This document shows, piece after piece, positions 33,753-42,316 of a stretch of 64,000 bases of DNA. This DNA comes from Filimonas sp. (GTDB lineage: Bacteria > Bacteroidota > Bacteroidia > Chitinophagales > Chitinophagaceae). The DNA lies in contig JAFKHH010000015.1 of the NCBI GenBank assembly GCA_017306865.1, positions 310,001 to 374,000 on the forward strand, read 5' to 3'. Made by a program: the position numbers and the translations under genes. Every line of letters starts with the position of its first letter. The first letter of the stretch is position 1. The notes beneath the pieces were generated by a model. That model did not search any database. It was not told the origin of the DNA and worked only from the letters and a program-made list of their open reading frames with translations.

Positions 33753-35150
33753 TTACTCTTTATTCATCCTTACCACTTTGGGCATAAACCTGCCTTCAAT
33801 GGTTACCAACTGTGATTGTGCGCTGATCACTTGCTCTATATCCTTGTACGCATTAGGCGCTTCTTCTACAGAGCCGCCAATCAGTGTCACCTCAGCCTTA
33901 GCCAACTCCTTCTTCAAAGAAGAAACGGTAAAGCTTTCTTTTGCCCGCTTGCGCGACATCATGCGCCCTGCACCATGAGATGCAGAGTTGATGGAAGCAG
34001 CCACACCAGCCCCTTTTACCAGGTATGCAGCAGTTGTCATACTACCAGGTATAATTCCCATCTCGCCTTCATGCGCAGGCGTCGCGCCTTTACGATGAAC
34101 GATCACTTCCTTGCCATTTAGCATTTCTTTCCACGCAAAATTGTGATGGTTCTCTATCGTTGCTAGTTGGCGCAACCCAAGTGTTTTACAGAGGTTAATA
34201 TGAATACGCTCATGGCATGCTTTGGCATAATCACCGGCTAACGTCATACTCAGCCAATACTCCTGCCCCGCTTCACTATTCATGTCCAGCCACGCCAGAT
34301 TTTTGGCTTCGCGCGGTAGCCTGCATACATCCATTGCTATCTGCGTGTAATGCATAGCCACTGCTGCGCCCAACCCACGTGAGCCGGAGTGTGATAAGAT
34401 AGCTGTGTAGTTACCCGCAGGTAAGCCGGCGCTATTGTTATTAAACAATTCTATTGTGCCAAACTCTACAAAATGGTTACCACTACCGGATGATCCCAAT
34501 TGCCTGTATGCCTTCCCTTTTAGATTGCGTAGCAGCTCTGTCGTGCTAAACATAACATCGTCCATTACTGCATGTTCCTGTTTTTGTTCCAGGCCACCTT
34601 CCATACCAAAGTGCGTATGTGCGCGTAACGCTTCTGTTATAGCATGCTTATTCCGTTTAATAAACGTATCAGCCGCATCCGTTATCGTCAATGCCATTCT
34701 GCAACCAATGTCTACACCTACTGCATACGGGATCACCGCATTGTTTGTTGCCAACACACCACCTACAGGCAATCCATAACCTGCGTGCGCATCTGGCATT
34801 AGCGCGCCTTGTACGGATACCGGCAATTGCATCGCCATTTGCATTTGTTGCTTTGCTGTTGTATCTATATGCTTGCCTCCATACACGGACAAAGGAGCAG
34901 CGTCTGCATTTAATTCATACGCATCAAATACAGATTCAATTGTTTTTTCTGTGAAACAGGAAGCTACCTTCCCCCAGTATTCATGTGACAACCATTCATC
35001 AGGCTGTTCTTTTACCTGAACCAACTGTGCCAGTATTTGTTCTTCTGTTTCATGTTTGCAATGCTTGTTTATGATATTGATAGCAGTACTTCGTGCTATG
35101 TCTGTTGTATATCCAAGCTTGCTAAGCGTTTTTAATTTTATATTGCCCAT
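33753..35150 (-). CDS. rtcB: RNA-splicing ligase RtcB (RtcB2-type, PrfH-linked)
   Basis: The 465-residue protein shows the RtcB signatures: MPDAHAGYGLPVGGVL, AVGVDIGCRMAL (metal-binding Asp/Cys), GSSGSGNHFVEFG, LSHSGSRGLGAAVA, TIENHHNFAWKEM, HRKGATPAHEGEMGIIPGSM (the histidine here is the one that becomes guanylylated), and SASHGAGRMMSRKRA. RtcB joins 2',3'-cyclic phosphate ends to 5'-OH ends using GTP and manganese. The linkage to prfH marks the subgroup that repairs 16S rRNA cut by toxins such as colicin E3. The 131-base leader upstream has three stable hairpins (35167-35267). Confidence 0.97.
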   Translation of the reverse strand: MGNIKLKTLSKLGYTTDIARSTAINIINKHCKHETEEQILAQLVQVKEQPDEWLSHEYWGKVASCFTEKTIESVFDAYELNADAAPLSVYGGKHIDTTAKQQMQMAMQLPVSVQGALMPDAHAGYGLPVGGVLATNNAVIPYAVGVDIGCRMALTITDAADTFIKRNKHAITEALRAHTHFGMEGGLEQKQEHAVMDDVMFSTTELLRNLKGKAYRQLGSSGSGNHFVEFGTIELFNNNSAGLPAGNYTAILSHSGSRGLGAAVAMHYTQIAMDVCRLPREAKNLAWLDMNSEAGQEYWLSMTLAGDYAKACHERIHINLCKTLGLRQLATIENHHNFAWKEMLNGKEVIVHRKGATPAHEGEMGIIPGSMTTAAYLVKGAGVAASINSASHGAGRMMSRKRAKESFTVSSLKKELAKAEVTLIGGSVEEAPNAYKDIEQVISAQSQLVTIEGRFMPKVVRMNKE

Positions 35151-35166
35151 GTTGTTTTGTTTTTAT

Positions 35167-35267
35167 CATCCCAGTCTCCCGACTGGAATGTGTTGGTCAA
35201 TCGACTCCGTCGATCATTATTTCGACAGAGTCGAAAGCCCATGACATACTAGTCGGAGACTAGTATG
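35167..35267 (-). promoter_or_regulatory. Three consecutive hairpins in the rtcB leader
   Basis: Hairpin 1, 35167-35190: CATCCCAGTC/GACTGGAATG around TCCC. Hairpin 2, 35201-35234: TCGACTC-c-GTCGA/TCGAC-a-GAGTCGA around an AT loop. Hairpin 3, 35245-35267: CATACTAGTC/GACTAGTATG around a 3-nt loop. Hairpins 1 and 3 share the word agtctccgact in one or other orientation. They fill the gap between the upstream gene and the rtcB start, and could be REP-like elements or a structured regulatory leader. Confidence 0.6.
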
Positions 35268-35281
35268 ATCTGTTTTGCTTT

Positions 35282-36034
35282 TCATTCATTCTGTAACCAA
35301 TGCTCATCCAGGATTACAGTCAATGGTTTGTTTCTAAATTCCTCCATGTCCATTCGTCTTTCATGATCCCTTTGCGTATATGCTTTCCATTTGCACTTCC
35401 GGCCCCTGGTCAATCGTTCCATTCTATGCCTCAAACAATTCCGCTCTATATAATTTTTGATCAGTTGTATTTCCGATTCTAATTCCGTGTCTACAATCTT
35501 TTTCTCAGTGATCATGTGTGGACGAATTTTCGCTACAAACCGCCATGGTTCAGAAAACACGTATTTCTGTTGCCATCTTTTTCGCCAGTTGAGAAATAGA
35601 ACCGGGTAGAAAAATTGTTGTTCCGCTTTGGTTAGTTCCAACTTTACAAAATCCGTATAAATTGGTTCCCGCAGTCGTTGTACTCTTTCTACATACACCT
35701 TCCGGCCACGCTTACGTTTCTTCATCTTAAAGTCCTTGCGGCTACTATAATCCTTCGTGTTGATCTTTTTTAAAATACCTTCAAAAAAGTCCGCATGTTT
35801 GCTACGTTTTACATCATCACGCAATTCAAAAGTTCTTATCCAACCACGTTGCACAGGTGGTATTAGTGGTTCAAAACCAAGGTTGCGTTCCTTGTTCCAT
35901 AATTCACGCCGGTATTTTTCCAATTGTATTAATTGCTTATCACGATGTTCCTTTACCAGTCGTTTCTTTTGTCTTGCTGTGCGCAACCGGTAAGACATAG
36001 CAGTAGCATCCGGACACAGGTACGCCTGTCCCAT
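35282..36034 (-). CDS. Uncharacterised basic protein upstream of rtcB-prfH
   Basis: With the start at 36034 (MGQAYLCPDATAMSYRL) the protein has 250 residues. Starts at 36130 or 35998 are also open, but the first adds an unlikely hydrophobic leader. The product is extremely rich in Lys, Arg, Trp and Tyr (RTARQKKRLVKEHRDKQLIQLEKYRREL; MKKRKRGRKVYVERV; LTRGRKCKWKAYTQRDHERR), with a helical N-terminal third, suggesting RNA or ribosome binding. I recognise no family. It sits 131 bases upstream of rtcB on the same strand. Context suggests a role in RNA repair or ribosome rescue; this is inference only. Confidence 0.7.
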   Translation of the reverse strand: MGQAYLCPDATAMSYRLRTARQKKRLVKEHRDKQLIQLEKYRRELWNKERNLGFEPLIPPVQRGWIRTFELRDDVKRSKHADFFEGILKKINTKDYSSRKDFKMKKRKRGRKVYVERVQRLREPIYTDFVKLELTKAEQQFFYPVLFLNWRKRWQQKYVFSEPWRFVAKIRPHMITEKKIVDTELESEIQLIKNYIERNCLRHRMERLTRGRKCKWKAYTQRDHERRMDMEEFRNKPLTVILDEHWLQNE

Positions 36035-36580
36035 AAAACTTGTATTTGTATTGCTATGCAATACGTGTAAAATAATTTGTGACGACCGGACGCGAAGAAG
36101 AGTAACAACTAAGATCACAACGCTTGACACTTAGTCCTCAAAGACTTTCTTAGTGTCCCACATAAATCCATTGTGTACTTTGTGATTAAGTATATAACAT
36201 GCTCATTGTTGAAAACCAACAATTCCTATTAGTACTAAAACCTTGTTATAAAAATGGAAATAAGTGACTAGCCGCAAACTAAAGGTGTAGTGCGCCCGGA
36301 GAGATGATATGTAGTTATTGTTCAAGCATATTTGAAAATCCTCCAATTGTTGTTGAGTGAACAGGTGGAAGCGTAATGCGCGGCAAAAGTAGGAAAATTA
36401 TTTAATTGACAAATTGTTTTATGGTTTAATTGTTTAATGGATAAATTGTTGAATTGCCACGAAGGCGCGATGACACAAAGAAGCACCAAGGTTTAAATCG
36501 CTATTTCGTACTTATTTTTACATCGTACATATTCGTATTTAGTACTTCGTAATTCGTACTTCAAATCCTACATTTGCTTT
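36035..36580. other. Intergenic region upstream of the RNA-repair block
   Basis: No gene is seen. It contains a hairpin ATTGTTG/CAACAAT at 36205-36223, a related gttgttgag tract near 36342, attgtt echo words (36405-36450), a ccacgaaggcgcgatgacac then aaagaagcaccaagg word (36457-36491) that recurs inverted near 46990-47045, and a tacatcgtacatattcgtat word before the DciA gene. Divergent promoters for the flanking genes should lie here. Confidence 0.5.
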
Positions 36581-36862
36581 ATGGGAGAATACAGCATGGG
36601 CGATGCCCTTCGAAATTTCTTGAACAAAAGCCGTCTGAAGAGTGGTATCCGTGCTGTGCAGATAGAAGAAGTATGGGAACAACTCATGGGCAAAACCATA
36701 GCGCGCTATACAGATAAAATACAGATCATAAACCAGACGCTATTCATCCGCACAAACGTAGGCCCGCTGAAACAGGAATTGCAGTATCAGAAAAGTAGTA
36801 TTATACAAAGAGTAAACGAAGCGCTTGGAGAGAACTTAATCAAAGAAGTGGTTATTCAATAG
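36581..36862 (+). CDS. DUF721/DciA-like protein
   Basis: The 93-residue protein matches DUF721: SMGDALRNFLNKSRLKSGIRAVQIEEVWEQLMGKTIARYTDKIQIINQTLFIRTNVGPLKQELQYQKSSIIQRVNEALGENLIKEVVI, with the W-x-x-hmG-x-x-i-a-x-h-T core and L-x-h-x-h-x-S/N-p-x-x-x-E-L pattern. In bacteria lacking DnaC or DnaI, DciA-type proteins help load the replicative helicase DnaB; short Bacteroidota forms like this one contain only the KH-like part. It is a single-gene unit followed by a terminator. Confidence 0.88.
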   Translation: MGEYSMGDALRNFLNKSRLKSGIRAVQIEEVWEQLMGKTIARYTDKIQIINQTLFIRTNVGPLKQELQYQKSSIIQRVNEALGENLIKEVVIQ

Positions 36863-36908
36863 TTGCATTGTTCAATTGTTTTATTGTTGAATTGCTTTAT
36901 AAACTAAA

Positions 36909-36940
36909 AAGCGATCTTGAAGTTCATCAAGATCGCTTTC
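36909..36940 (+). terminator. Terminator of the DUF721/DciA gene
   Basis: AAAGCGATCTTGA and TCAAGATCGCTTT pair with a short loop (agttca region) and are followed by ctta ttt. The stem is 13 bp and perfect. Confidence 0.85.
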
Positions 36941-37119
36941 TTATTTAATTTATTCCTTATCCGTTCGATAAATCGAACGGCAATGAAAGGAGTGATTCAT
37001 TATTTTATGCAACTCGAAAGAACAGTGATCCTTCAAATTCTTCATTCGAAATTCCTTGCTCCTTGTTCGATATTCTTTCTTCTCCGCTCATTCACGATTC
37101 CCGGCTCACGTCTCACGAT

Positions 37120-37587
37120 CTAATACACTATCGATCCTTTCTCATACCCTTCCCCTACCCATTTATTACAGATCGTTTCTTCTGCCATAGCTGCCAGGTC
37201 ATGATCATTTACGGCCTCACGTAAGAGGTCATTGATCGTTAAGACACCTTTAAATTTAAATTCATCAAATACCGGTAGGTAACGCGTTCTGTAGAGGTTC
37301 ATCAGCATCAGGCAATGATCTACTGCATCATCGCTGCTCACATAAGGTAAGTCGCGCGTCATGATCTCTTTTACCAAAGTGGTATGGCTATGTTTATCTA
37401 CCAATATTACCTTTCTTACATAGTCACGCTCCGATAATACGCCCAGGTAGTGATTGTTTTGCATTACGATCACATAGCTAAGGTTATCACATTGCATTTT
37501 ATTCAGCGCTTCCAGCACTGTTGCATTTGCATCAACGAAATTGTTTTGTGCCCCTTTTTTGGCCAGCAATACTGATACTGTCCGCAT
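37120..37587 (-). CDS. CBS domain protein
   Basis: The 155-residue protein is a tandem CBS pair: first CBS about 10-70 (NATVLEALNKMQCDNLSYVIVMQNNHYLGVLSERDYVRKVIL), second about 75-130 (VKEIMTRDLPYVSSDDAVDHCLMLMNLYRTRYLPVFDEFKFKGVLTINDLLREAV). CBS pairs bind adenosine nucleotides and sense energy state. There is no attached enzyme domain. It is monocistronic; the gap to the ABC permease on the right (37588-37756) shows no clear element beyond AT-rich sequence. Confidence 0.93.
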   Translation of the reverse strand: MRTVSVLLAKKGAQNNFVDANATVLEALNKMQCDNLSYVIVMQNNHYLGVLSERDYVRKVILVDKHSHTTLVKEIMTRDLPYVSSDDAVDHCLMLMNLYRTRYLPVFDEFKFKGVLTINDLLREAVNDHDLAAMAEETICNKWVGEGYEKGSIVY

Positions 37588-37756
37588 AACATACTTGTTT
37601 GAAGGTTAGAAATTAGCAGGCAACCAATCATTGGCAGTTAAAAGGGAAGAAAAGAATGTTTCAATCGTTTACGAGTTTCAGCGTTTCATTCGTGTAAAAC
37701 AATATCAAGTGTAAGAAAATGAAAACAGTAAACTTTGAAACAATGTGAAACTTATT

Positions 37757-38815
37757 TTATCGAACACTCACACGCGGATCAATGACACTATATAACAGAT
37801 CCGCAAGTAAATTTACAATAATAAAGCATGTCGCGGTAATTAAAACACTGCCCATAACAACAGGAAAATCTAATTTTTCCAGGGCGTCCACCGTCAGCCT
37901 GCCAATGCCGTTCCAGCCGAAAATATACTCCACAAAGAATGCGCCAGCGAGCAGTTCTGCAAACCAGCCTGTTATAGCTGTTACCACAGGGTTCAGTGCA
38001 TTGCGCAGTGCATGCCTGAACACTACCTGTACTTTGCTTAATCCCTTGGCGTAAGCCGTGCGTATATAATCCTGGTCCAGCACATCCAGCATGGCGCTGC
38101 GTGTAAGCTGCGTGATCACAGCTAATGGCCTGATTCCTAATGTGACTGCAGGAAGTATGAGGTTTTGTAATTGTAATTGTCGCCCGTTGATCGGGTCTAT
38201 GCTAAACAAACTGCCCGTCATGTGCAAGCCCGTATAGTCGCTTAAAACAAATCCAAACAAATAGGCGAAGATGATCCCGACAAAAAAAGAAGGCGCAGAA
38301 ATGCCCAATACACTTGCGAAAATAGCAGACGTATCCATCCATGTATTTTGTTTTACTGCAGATAAAACGCCCAATAAAATACCCAACACAGTTGCTATGA
38401 TCATTGCAGCAAGCGCGAGTACAAACGTCTGTGGCAAAGCCTCCATCAGCACCTCAGATACATTCTTTTTCGTCTGGTAAGAACGGCGCAGGTAAGGCAC
38501 TTTAATGCCCACCTTCGTTTCTCTACCGACGAAAAAGCCTTTTAGTTGTTTAGATTTGATTTCGTCTTTTGTATGAATACCGATGGGTGATACATCGTTC
38601 AGGTAAAACAGGAACTGTTTCCATTTGGGCTGGTCCAGCGCCAGCTCTTTGCGGATGTTCTGGATAGTCGCCTTATCCCCTGTTTGCCCCAGCACCAGGC
38701 GCGCCGGGTCTCCAAAACCCTGGAAAAGAAAAAACACCAGCACTACAACGCCAACCAAGACCAATAAACCGTACAATAATTTTCGCGTAATAAAGTTGAG
38801 CATTGCAGTAGCCAA
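37757..38815 (-). CDS. ABC transporter permease, DppB/OppB type
   Basis: The 352-residue protein has six predicted transmembrane helices and the binding-protein-dependent permease signature with the EAA loop (DYIRTAYAKGLSKVQVVFRHALRNALNPVV, about residues 245-275). It ends with IIVNLLADLLYSVIDPRVSV, typical of DppB/OppB/NikB. Peptide or metal uptake is the family role. The partner permease, ATPase and binding-protein genes are not adjacent in this window, which is common for Bacteroidota members of this family. An insert after the first helix (about 55-100, GIHTKDEIKSKQLKGFFVGRETKVG) is longer than in E. coli DppB. Confidence 0.93.
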   Translation of the reverse strand: MATAMLNFITRKLLYGLLVLVGVVVLVFFLFQGFGDPARLVLGQTGDKATIQNIRKELALDQPKWKQFLFYLNDVSPIGIHTKDEIKSKQLKGFFVGRETKVGIKVPYLRRSYQTKKNVSEVLMEALPQTFVLALAAMIIATVLGILLGVLSAVKQNTWMDTSAIFASVLGISAPSFFVGIIFAYLFGFVLSDYTGLHMTGSLFSIDPINGRQLQLQNLILPAVTLGIRPLAVITQLTRSAMLDVLDQDYIRTAYAKGLSKVQVVFRHALRNALNPVVTAITGWFAELLAGAFFVEYIFGWNGIGRLTVDALEKLDFPVVMGSVLITATCFIIVNLLADLLYSVIDPRVSVR

Positions 38816-38978
38816 TTAAAGGAAGGAAGGTAAGGAAAAATGGGGAAATGAAAGTCGGAGTGTGCGGTTTTCTTGCGTGGTTGTGCTGTGTTATAAGGAC
38901 ATCCATTTTAGACATCTCATTTGTCTCAATGAAATTAATTAAATTTCAATTTTTTAAAATGATCCCAAAACGCTAATC

Positions 38979-39749
38979 ATGAAAGAAGGTCAACGTTTAT
39001 GGAATAGAGAGGAATTGATTCTTGCAATAAATCTTTACTGCAAACTTCCTTTTGGAAAACTCCACAAAGGAAACCCTGAAGTAATTAAGCTTTCCTCTCT
39101 TATAAATCGTACTCCTAGTTCTGTAGCATATAAATTGGTAAATTTTGCTAGTCTTGATCCAAGCCTAAAAGCAAGAGGCATTGTAGGTGCTCCTAATGTT
39201 AGCAAGTTAGATATAGAAATATGGAATGAGTTTTATGATAACTGGGACGAGCTTCCTTTCGAAAGTGAAAAATTACTTGCGAATATTGAACATACAACTG
39301 TAGAAAAACTTAATCATATTCCAGAGGATGAATTACCGAGTGATAAAACATTTAGAGAGCAACTAATAAAAATTCGGGTTAACCAATCATTCTTCAGAAG
39401 TGCGGTATTAGCTGCCTACAATTATACTTGTTGTGTTACAGGAATCAATCAATCGGATTTATTAATCGCCGGTCACATTCGTCCGTGGGGGCTTGATGAG
39501 AAAAATAGATTAAACCCTCGAAATGGTCTTACATTAAATGCGCTACATGATAAAATGTTTGAAAATGGATACTTAACAATAACGCCAGACTACATAATTA
39601 AAATATCTCCAATACTGATGAGCGAGAAGAAAAAAACGCCATTTGATTATTTTGAAAAATATCACAATCAGCTAATCATTCAGCCAACACGATTTTTGCC
39701 AGATGCAGAGTTTTTGAAATATCATAACCAAGAAAGATTTAAAGCCTGA
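38979..39749 (+). CDS. HNH endonuclease with N-terminal helical domain
   Basis: The 256-residue protein carries an HNH_2-type nuclease domain at about 148-200: YNYTCCVTGI (C151/C152), LLIAGHIRPWG (H166), LNPRNGLTLNALHDKMFENG (N182, H190). The first 70 residues (RLWNREELILAINLYCKLPFGKLHKGNPEVIKLSSLINRTPSSVAYKLVNFASLDPSL) look like a DNA-binding helical module with an HTH-like pattern. Similar proteins are annotated as putative restriction endonucleases, but no methyltransferase is next to it. AT-rich composition relative to its neighbours suggests acquisition. It shares a bidirectional terminator with the arginine decarboxylase gene. Confidence 0.88.
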   Translation: MKEGQRLWNREELILAINLYCKLPFGKLHKGNPEVIKLSSLINRTPSSVAYKLVNFASLDPSLKARGIVGAPNVSKLDIEIWNEFYDNWDELPFESEKLLANIEHTTVEKLNHIPEDELPSDKTFREQLIKIRVNQSFFRSAVLAAYNYTCCVTGINQSDLLIAGHIRPWGLDEKNRLNPRNGLTLNALHDKMFENGYLTITPDYIIKISPILMSEKKKTPFDYFEKYHNQLIIQPTRFLPDAEFLKYHNQERFKA

Positions 39750-39786
39750 GTCATTTAAACATTATAAACAACAACACCTTTAACAA

Positions 39787-39822
39787 AAAAAGCCGGCAGA
39801 CTCCAAGTCCACCGGCTTTTAT
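39787..39822. terminator. Bidirectional terminator between HNH and arginine decarboxylase genes
   Basis: AAAAGCCGG and CCGGCTTTT pair around a 14-nt loop, with A and T runs outside, between convergent genes. Confidence 0.85.
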
Positions 39823-39842
39823 ATTTTGTAATTCGTCTTCCC

Positions 39843-41270
39843 CTACATATATCCCAGTATCTTCAACATGCTCTGAGCTGTTTGCTCCTTTGCATATACC
39901 CAATCCACCAGTTTGCCGCTCTTGTCGTGGCCCACGATGATGTGTTTAGGTGATGGGATCATACAGTGCTTAATGCCACCGTAGCCGCTGATCTGGTCCT
40001 GATAAGCGCCTGTGTGGAAGAAGCCTACATACAGCGGTTCCTTGTTCGGGGAATCGCCCTTATTGTTCAGGTGCTCCAGCTTTGGCAGGAACACCTCATT
40101 GATGTGTTCCTCCGAGTCATAATAGTCATGGCTATCACACGTGATACCGCCTAAGACGACTCGCTGGTAATCGTTATCCCACTTATTGATCGGTAGCATC
40201 AAGAACTTCTCCCCTATACCCCACGTATCAGGCAGTGTAGTAATGAAAGAAGAATCGATCATATACCAGATCTCACGGTCATTCTGTTCCTTCTGGCCAA
40301 TAACGCTATAAATGTGCGCCATGCTCTCACCTACTGTGTAAGAACCAAACTCTGTATAGATGTTTGGCATTGGCACTTTCGCTTTTTTACAAGCCTTTTT
40401 AATGTTACCAATGATCTCGTTGATCATAAACTGGTAATCGTATTCAAAGCCCAAAGAGTGCTTGATCGGGAAACCGCCACCTATGTTGATAGAATCCAGC
40501 TCAGGGCAGATCTTCTTCAACTGGCAGTACAGGTTAATCACCTTATTCAGCTCACTCCAATAATAGATATCGTCTTTAATTCCCTTGTTCAGGAAAATGT
40601 GCAACATCTTCAACTGGAACTTATGTTCGTAGCCTTCTATATTGTCTACATAAAACTCCAGGATGTCGCGTGCGCGAATGCCCAGTCTCGATGTATAGAA
40701 CGGGAAGTTAGGTTCCTCTTCTGCCGCTACACGTATCCCCAATTTAAATGGTTGTCTTACGCTTCTTTTGTACGCGTCCAGCTCATCCTTATTATCCAGT
40801 ACCGGTATTACATTTTTAAAGCCGGAATTGATCAGCTTTGCAATGCGGGATGTATATGTTTTCTGCTTGTAGCCGTTACAGATAATAAACGTTTCTTTCG
40901 TTATCTTCCTGCGGGCATACAACTTGTTAATGATCTCTATGTCGTATGCAAAAGAAGTCTCCAGGTGAATCTCGTGCTTCAGCGCCTCTTCTACTACAAA
41001 AGAGAAATGCGAACTCTTGGTACAATAACAATAAAAGTATTTGCCTTCGTATTTATGCTTCTTAAAAGCATCGGCAAACATCTTTTTTGCTTTATTGATC
41101 TGCATACCAATTTTGGGAAGATAGGTCAGCTTCATTGGCGTTCCATGCTTCTCAATCAACGCTTTCAAGTCTAGTCCGTTAAATTGCAGGTAACCATCGT
41201 CATCTACATTAAAACCTTCTTGTGGAAAGTGAAAGGTTTGTTTCACCAGGTCGGTGTAGGTATTGTTCAT
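39843..41270 (-). CDS. speA: Arginine decarboxylase (PLP-dependent, fold III)
   Basis: Start at 41270 (MNNTYTDLVKQTFHFPQEGF) gives 475 residues, the length usual in Bacteroidota; the frame open to 41366 adds an unlikely leader. Residues include YFYCYCTKSSH with the PLP lysine (about K96), SINIGGGFPIKHSLGFEYDY (phosphate-binding glycines), and ITCDSHDYYDSEEHI with the CDSxD substrate motif. It converts arginine to agmatine for polyamine biosynthesis. No agmatine-processing gene is adjacent; the arginase-family gene at 49958 belongs with the hut genes. The gene reads alone between two terminators. Confidence 0.92.
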   Translation of the reverse strand: MNNTYTDLVKQTFHFPQEGFNVDDDGYLQFNGLDLKALIEKHGTPMKLTYLPKIGMQINKAKKMFADAFKKHKYEGKYFYCYCTKSSHFSFVVEEALKHEIHLETSFAYDIEIINKLYARRKITKETFIICNGYKQKTYTSRIAKLINSGFKNVIPVLDNKDELDAYKRSVRQPFKLGIRVAAEEEPNFPFYTSRLGIRARDILEFYVDNIEGYEHKFQLKMLHIFLNKGIKDDIYYWSELNKVINLYCQLKKICPELDSINIGGGFPIKHSLGFEYDYQFMINEIIGNIKKACKKAKVPMPNIYTEFGSYTVGESMAHIYSVIGQKEQNDREIWYMIDSSFITTLPDTWGIGEKFLMLPINKWDNDYQRVVLGGITCDSHDYYDSEEHINEVFLPKLEHLNNKGDSPNKEPLYVGFFHTGAYQDQISGYGGIKHCMIPSPKHIIVGHDKSGKLVDWVYAKEQTAQSMLKILGYM

Positions 41271-41636
41271 CCTCTTGACTCTGTTATTGCTTGGGTGAGT
41301 AATAAATTTGCGTACAAAAATAGCTGTTTGACAATTACATACAGGAAAAAAATTAATGCTCCGCAAACACAGGGAGTACAGGGAGGTTTTGTAGGGAATT
41401 ACCAGGTAACCGACAGTAGATTCCCTGGTCCGGCTTTGCTTGCGACGCTCCGTTTATCTGTAGAATATCTATTGAGCAAGCGGAGGAAATATCGAACAAG
41501 GAACAAGGAATGCTGAATGAGGAATAATGTTCAATGCTCAACGTACAATGTTCAATTTTCATTGATCGTTGAAAATTGAACATTGAAAATTTTCTTTACT
41601 TCTTCATCCGAAATTCCTTGTTCCTTGTCCGACATT
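41271..41636. repeat. Intergenic stretch with dispersed element copy F and gttcaat echo repeats
   Basis: No gene is seen. cttgcgacgctccgtttatc, tgtagaat (41440-41466) is a copy of the dispersed element. tgttcaatgctcaacgtaca, atgttcaattttcattgatc and gttgaaaattgaacattgaa (41528-41590) form an echo hairpin. gaacaaggaacaaggaatgc (41483-41512) is mirrored by gaaattccttgttccttgtc (41610-41631). Confidence 0.6.
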
Positions 41637-41664
41637 AAAAAAGGCCGCCCATTCGGACAGCCTT
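41637..41664 (-). terminator. Terminator of the thrS-infC-rpmI-rplT operon
   Basis: On the minus strand AAGGCTGTCC pairs with GGGCGGCCTT (two G-T wobbles) around GAAT and is followed by TTTTTT, about 25 bases after the rplT stop. Confidence 0.85.
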
Positions 41665-41688
41665 CTATTCATTTATTGCTAAGTGCAA

Positions 41689-42033
41689 TTATTTTACTGA
41701 GTTAACCAGTGCTTTGAAGCTAGCTGGCTCGTTCATCGCTAAATCAGCCAATACTTTGCGGTTCAGATCAATACCTTTAACGCTAAGTTTGTTGATAAAC
41801 TGGCTGTAAGTAAGACCTTCTTCTCTTACAGCAGCGTTGATACGCGCAATCCACAATTGACGGTATTCACGTTTTTTCAGTTTACGGCCTACATAGCTGT
41901 AGGTCATACCTTTTTCAACGATATTTTTTGCTACTGTATAAACGTTTTTACGTTTACCGTAGAAGCCTTTGGCTTGTTTAAGGATTCTCTTCCTCCTGGC
42001 TCTTGATGCTACTGCATTTACAGAACGTGGCAT
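41689..42033 (-). CDS. rplT: 50S ribosomal protein L20
   Basis: The 114-residue protein is a full-length L20: [93 protein letters not shown]. It binds 23S rRNA early in 50S assembly and in many bacteria represses its own operon. It lies 85 bases after rpmI and ends the translation operon at the terminator 41637-41664. Confidence 0.98.
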   Translation of the reverse strand: MPRSVNAVASRARRKRILKQAKGFYGKRKNVYTVAKNIVEKGMTYSYVGRKLKKREYRQLWIARINAAVREEGLTYSQFINKLSVKGIDLNRKVLADLAMNEPASFKALVNSVK

Positions 42034-42118
42034 AATTAAAAAGTTTGAAGTCCTGGGTAGTTACACCTGACGACTAAGTTTTAAATTTTTTGATAATCAC
42101 TTTCCCGGTGGGAAATCT

Positions 42119-42316
42119 CTATTTCAAACGCAACAAACGCTGAACGAAATCTTTGTTAGCAGGTCCTACAAGGCCTTTCTTAGCTAGATCTCTTTTACGT
42201 TTCTTTGATTTTTTAGTCAGAATGTGACGTTTGAAAGATTTTTGGTAGGTGATTTCGCCTGTTCCTGTCACCTTGAAGCGTTTTTTCGCGCTGGAGTTTG
42301 TTTTTACCTTTGGCAT
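42119..42316 (-). CDS. rpmI: 50S ribosomal protein L35
   Basis: The 65-residue protein matches L35 throughout ([50 protein letters not shown]). It is a small basic component of the 50S subunit. It follows infC after a 345-base gap that may contain a regulatory leader. Confidence 0.98.
   Translation of the reverse strand: MPKVKTNSSAKKRFKVTGTGEITYQKSFKRHILTKKSKKRKRDLAKKGLVGPANKDFVQRLLRLK

Noticed and set aside
36035-36130. Upstream start for the basic protein (MSSVVILVVTLLRVRSS)
   Set aside because: The extra 32 residues are hydrophobic and serine-rich, unlike the rest; they could be a chance open frame, although a membrane leader cannot be excluded.
40314-41174. 286-residue ORF antisense to arginine decarboxylase
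   Set aside because: Same reason: it mirrors a well-supported enzyme gene and has no recognisable domain.
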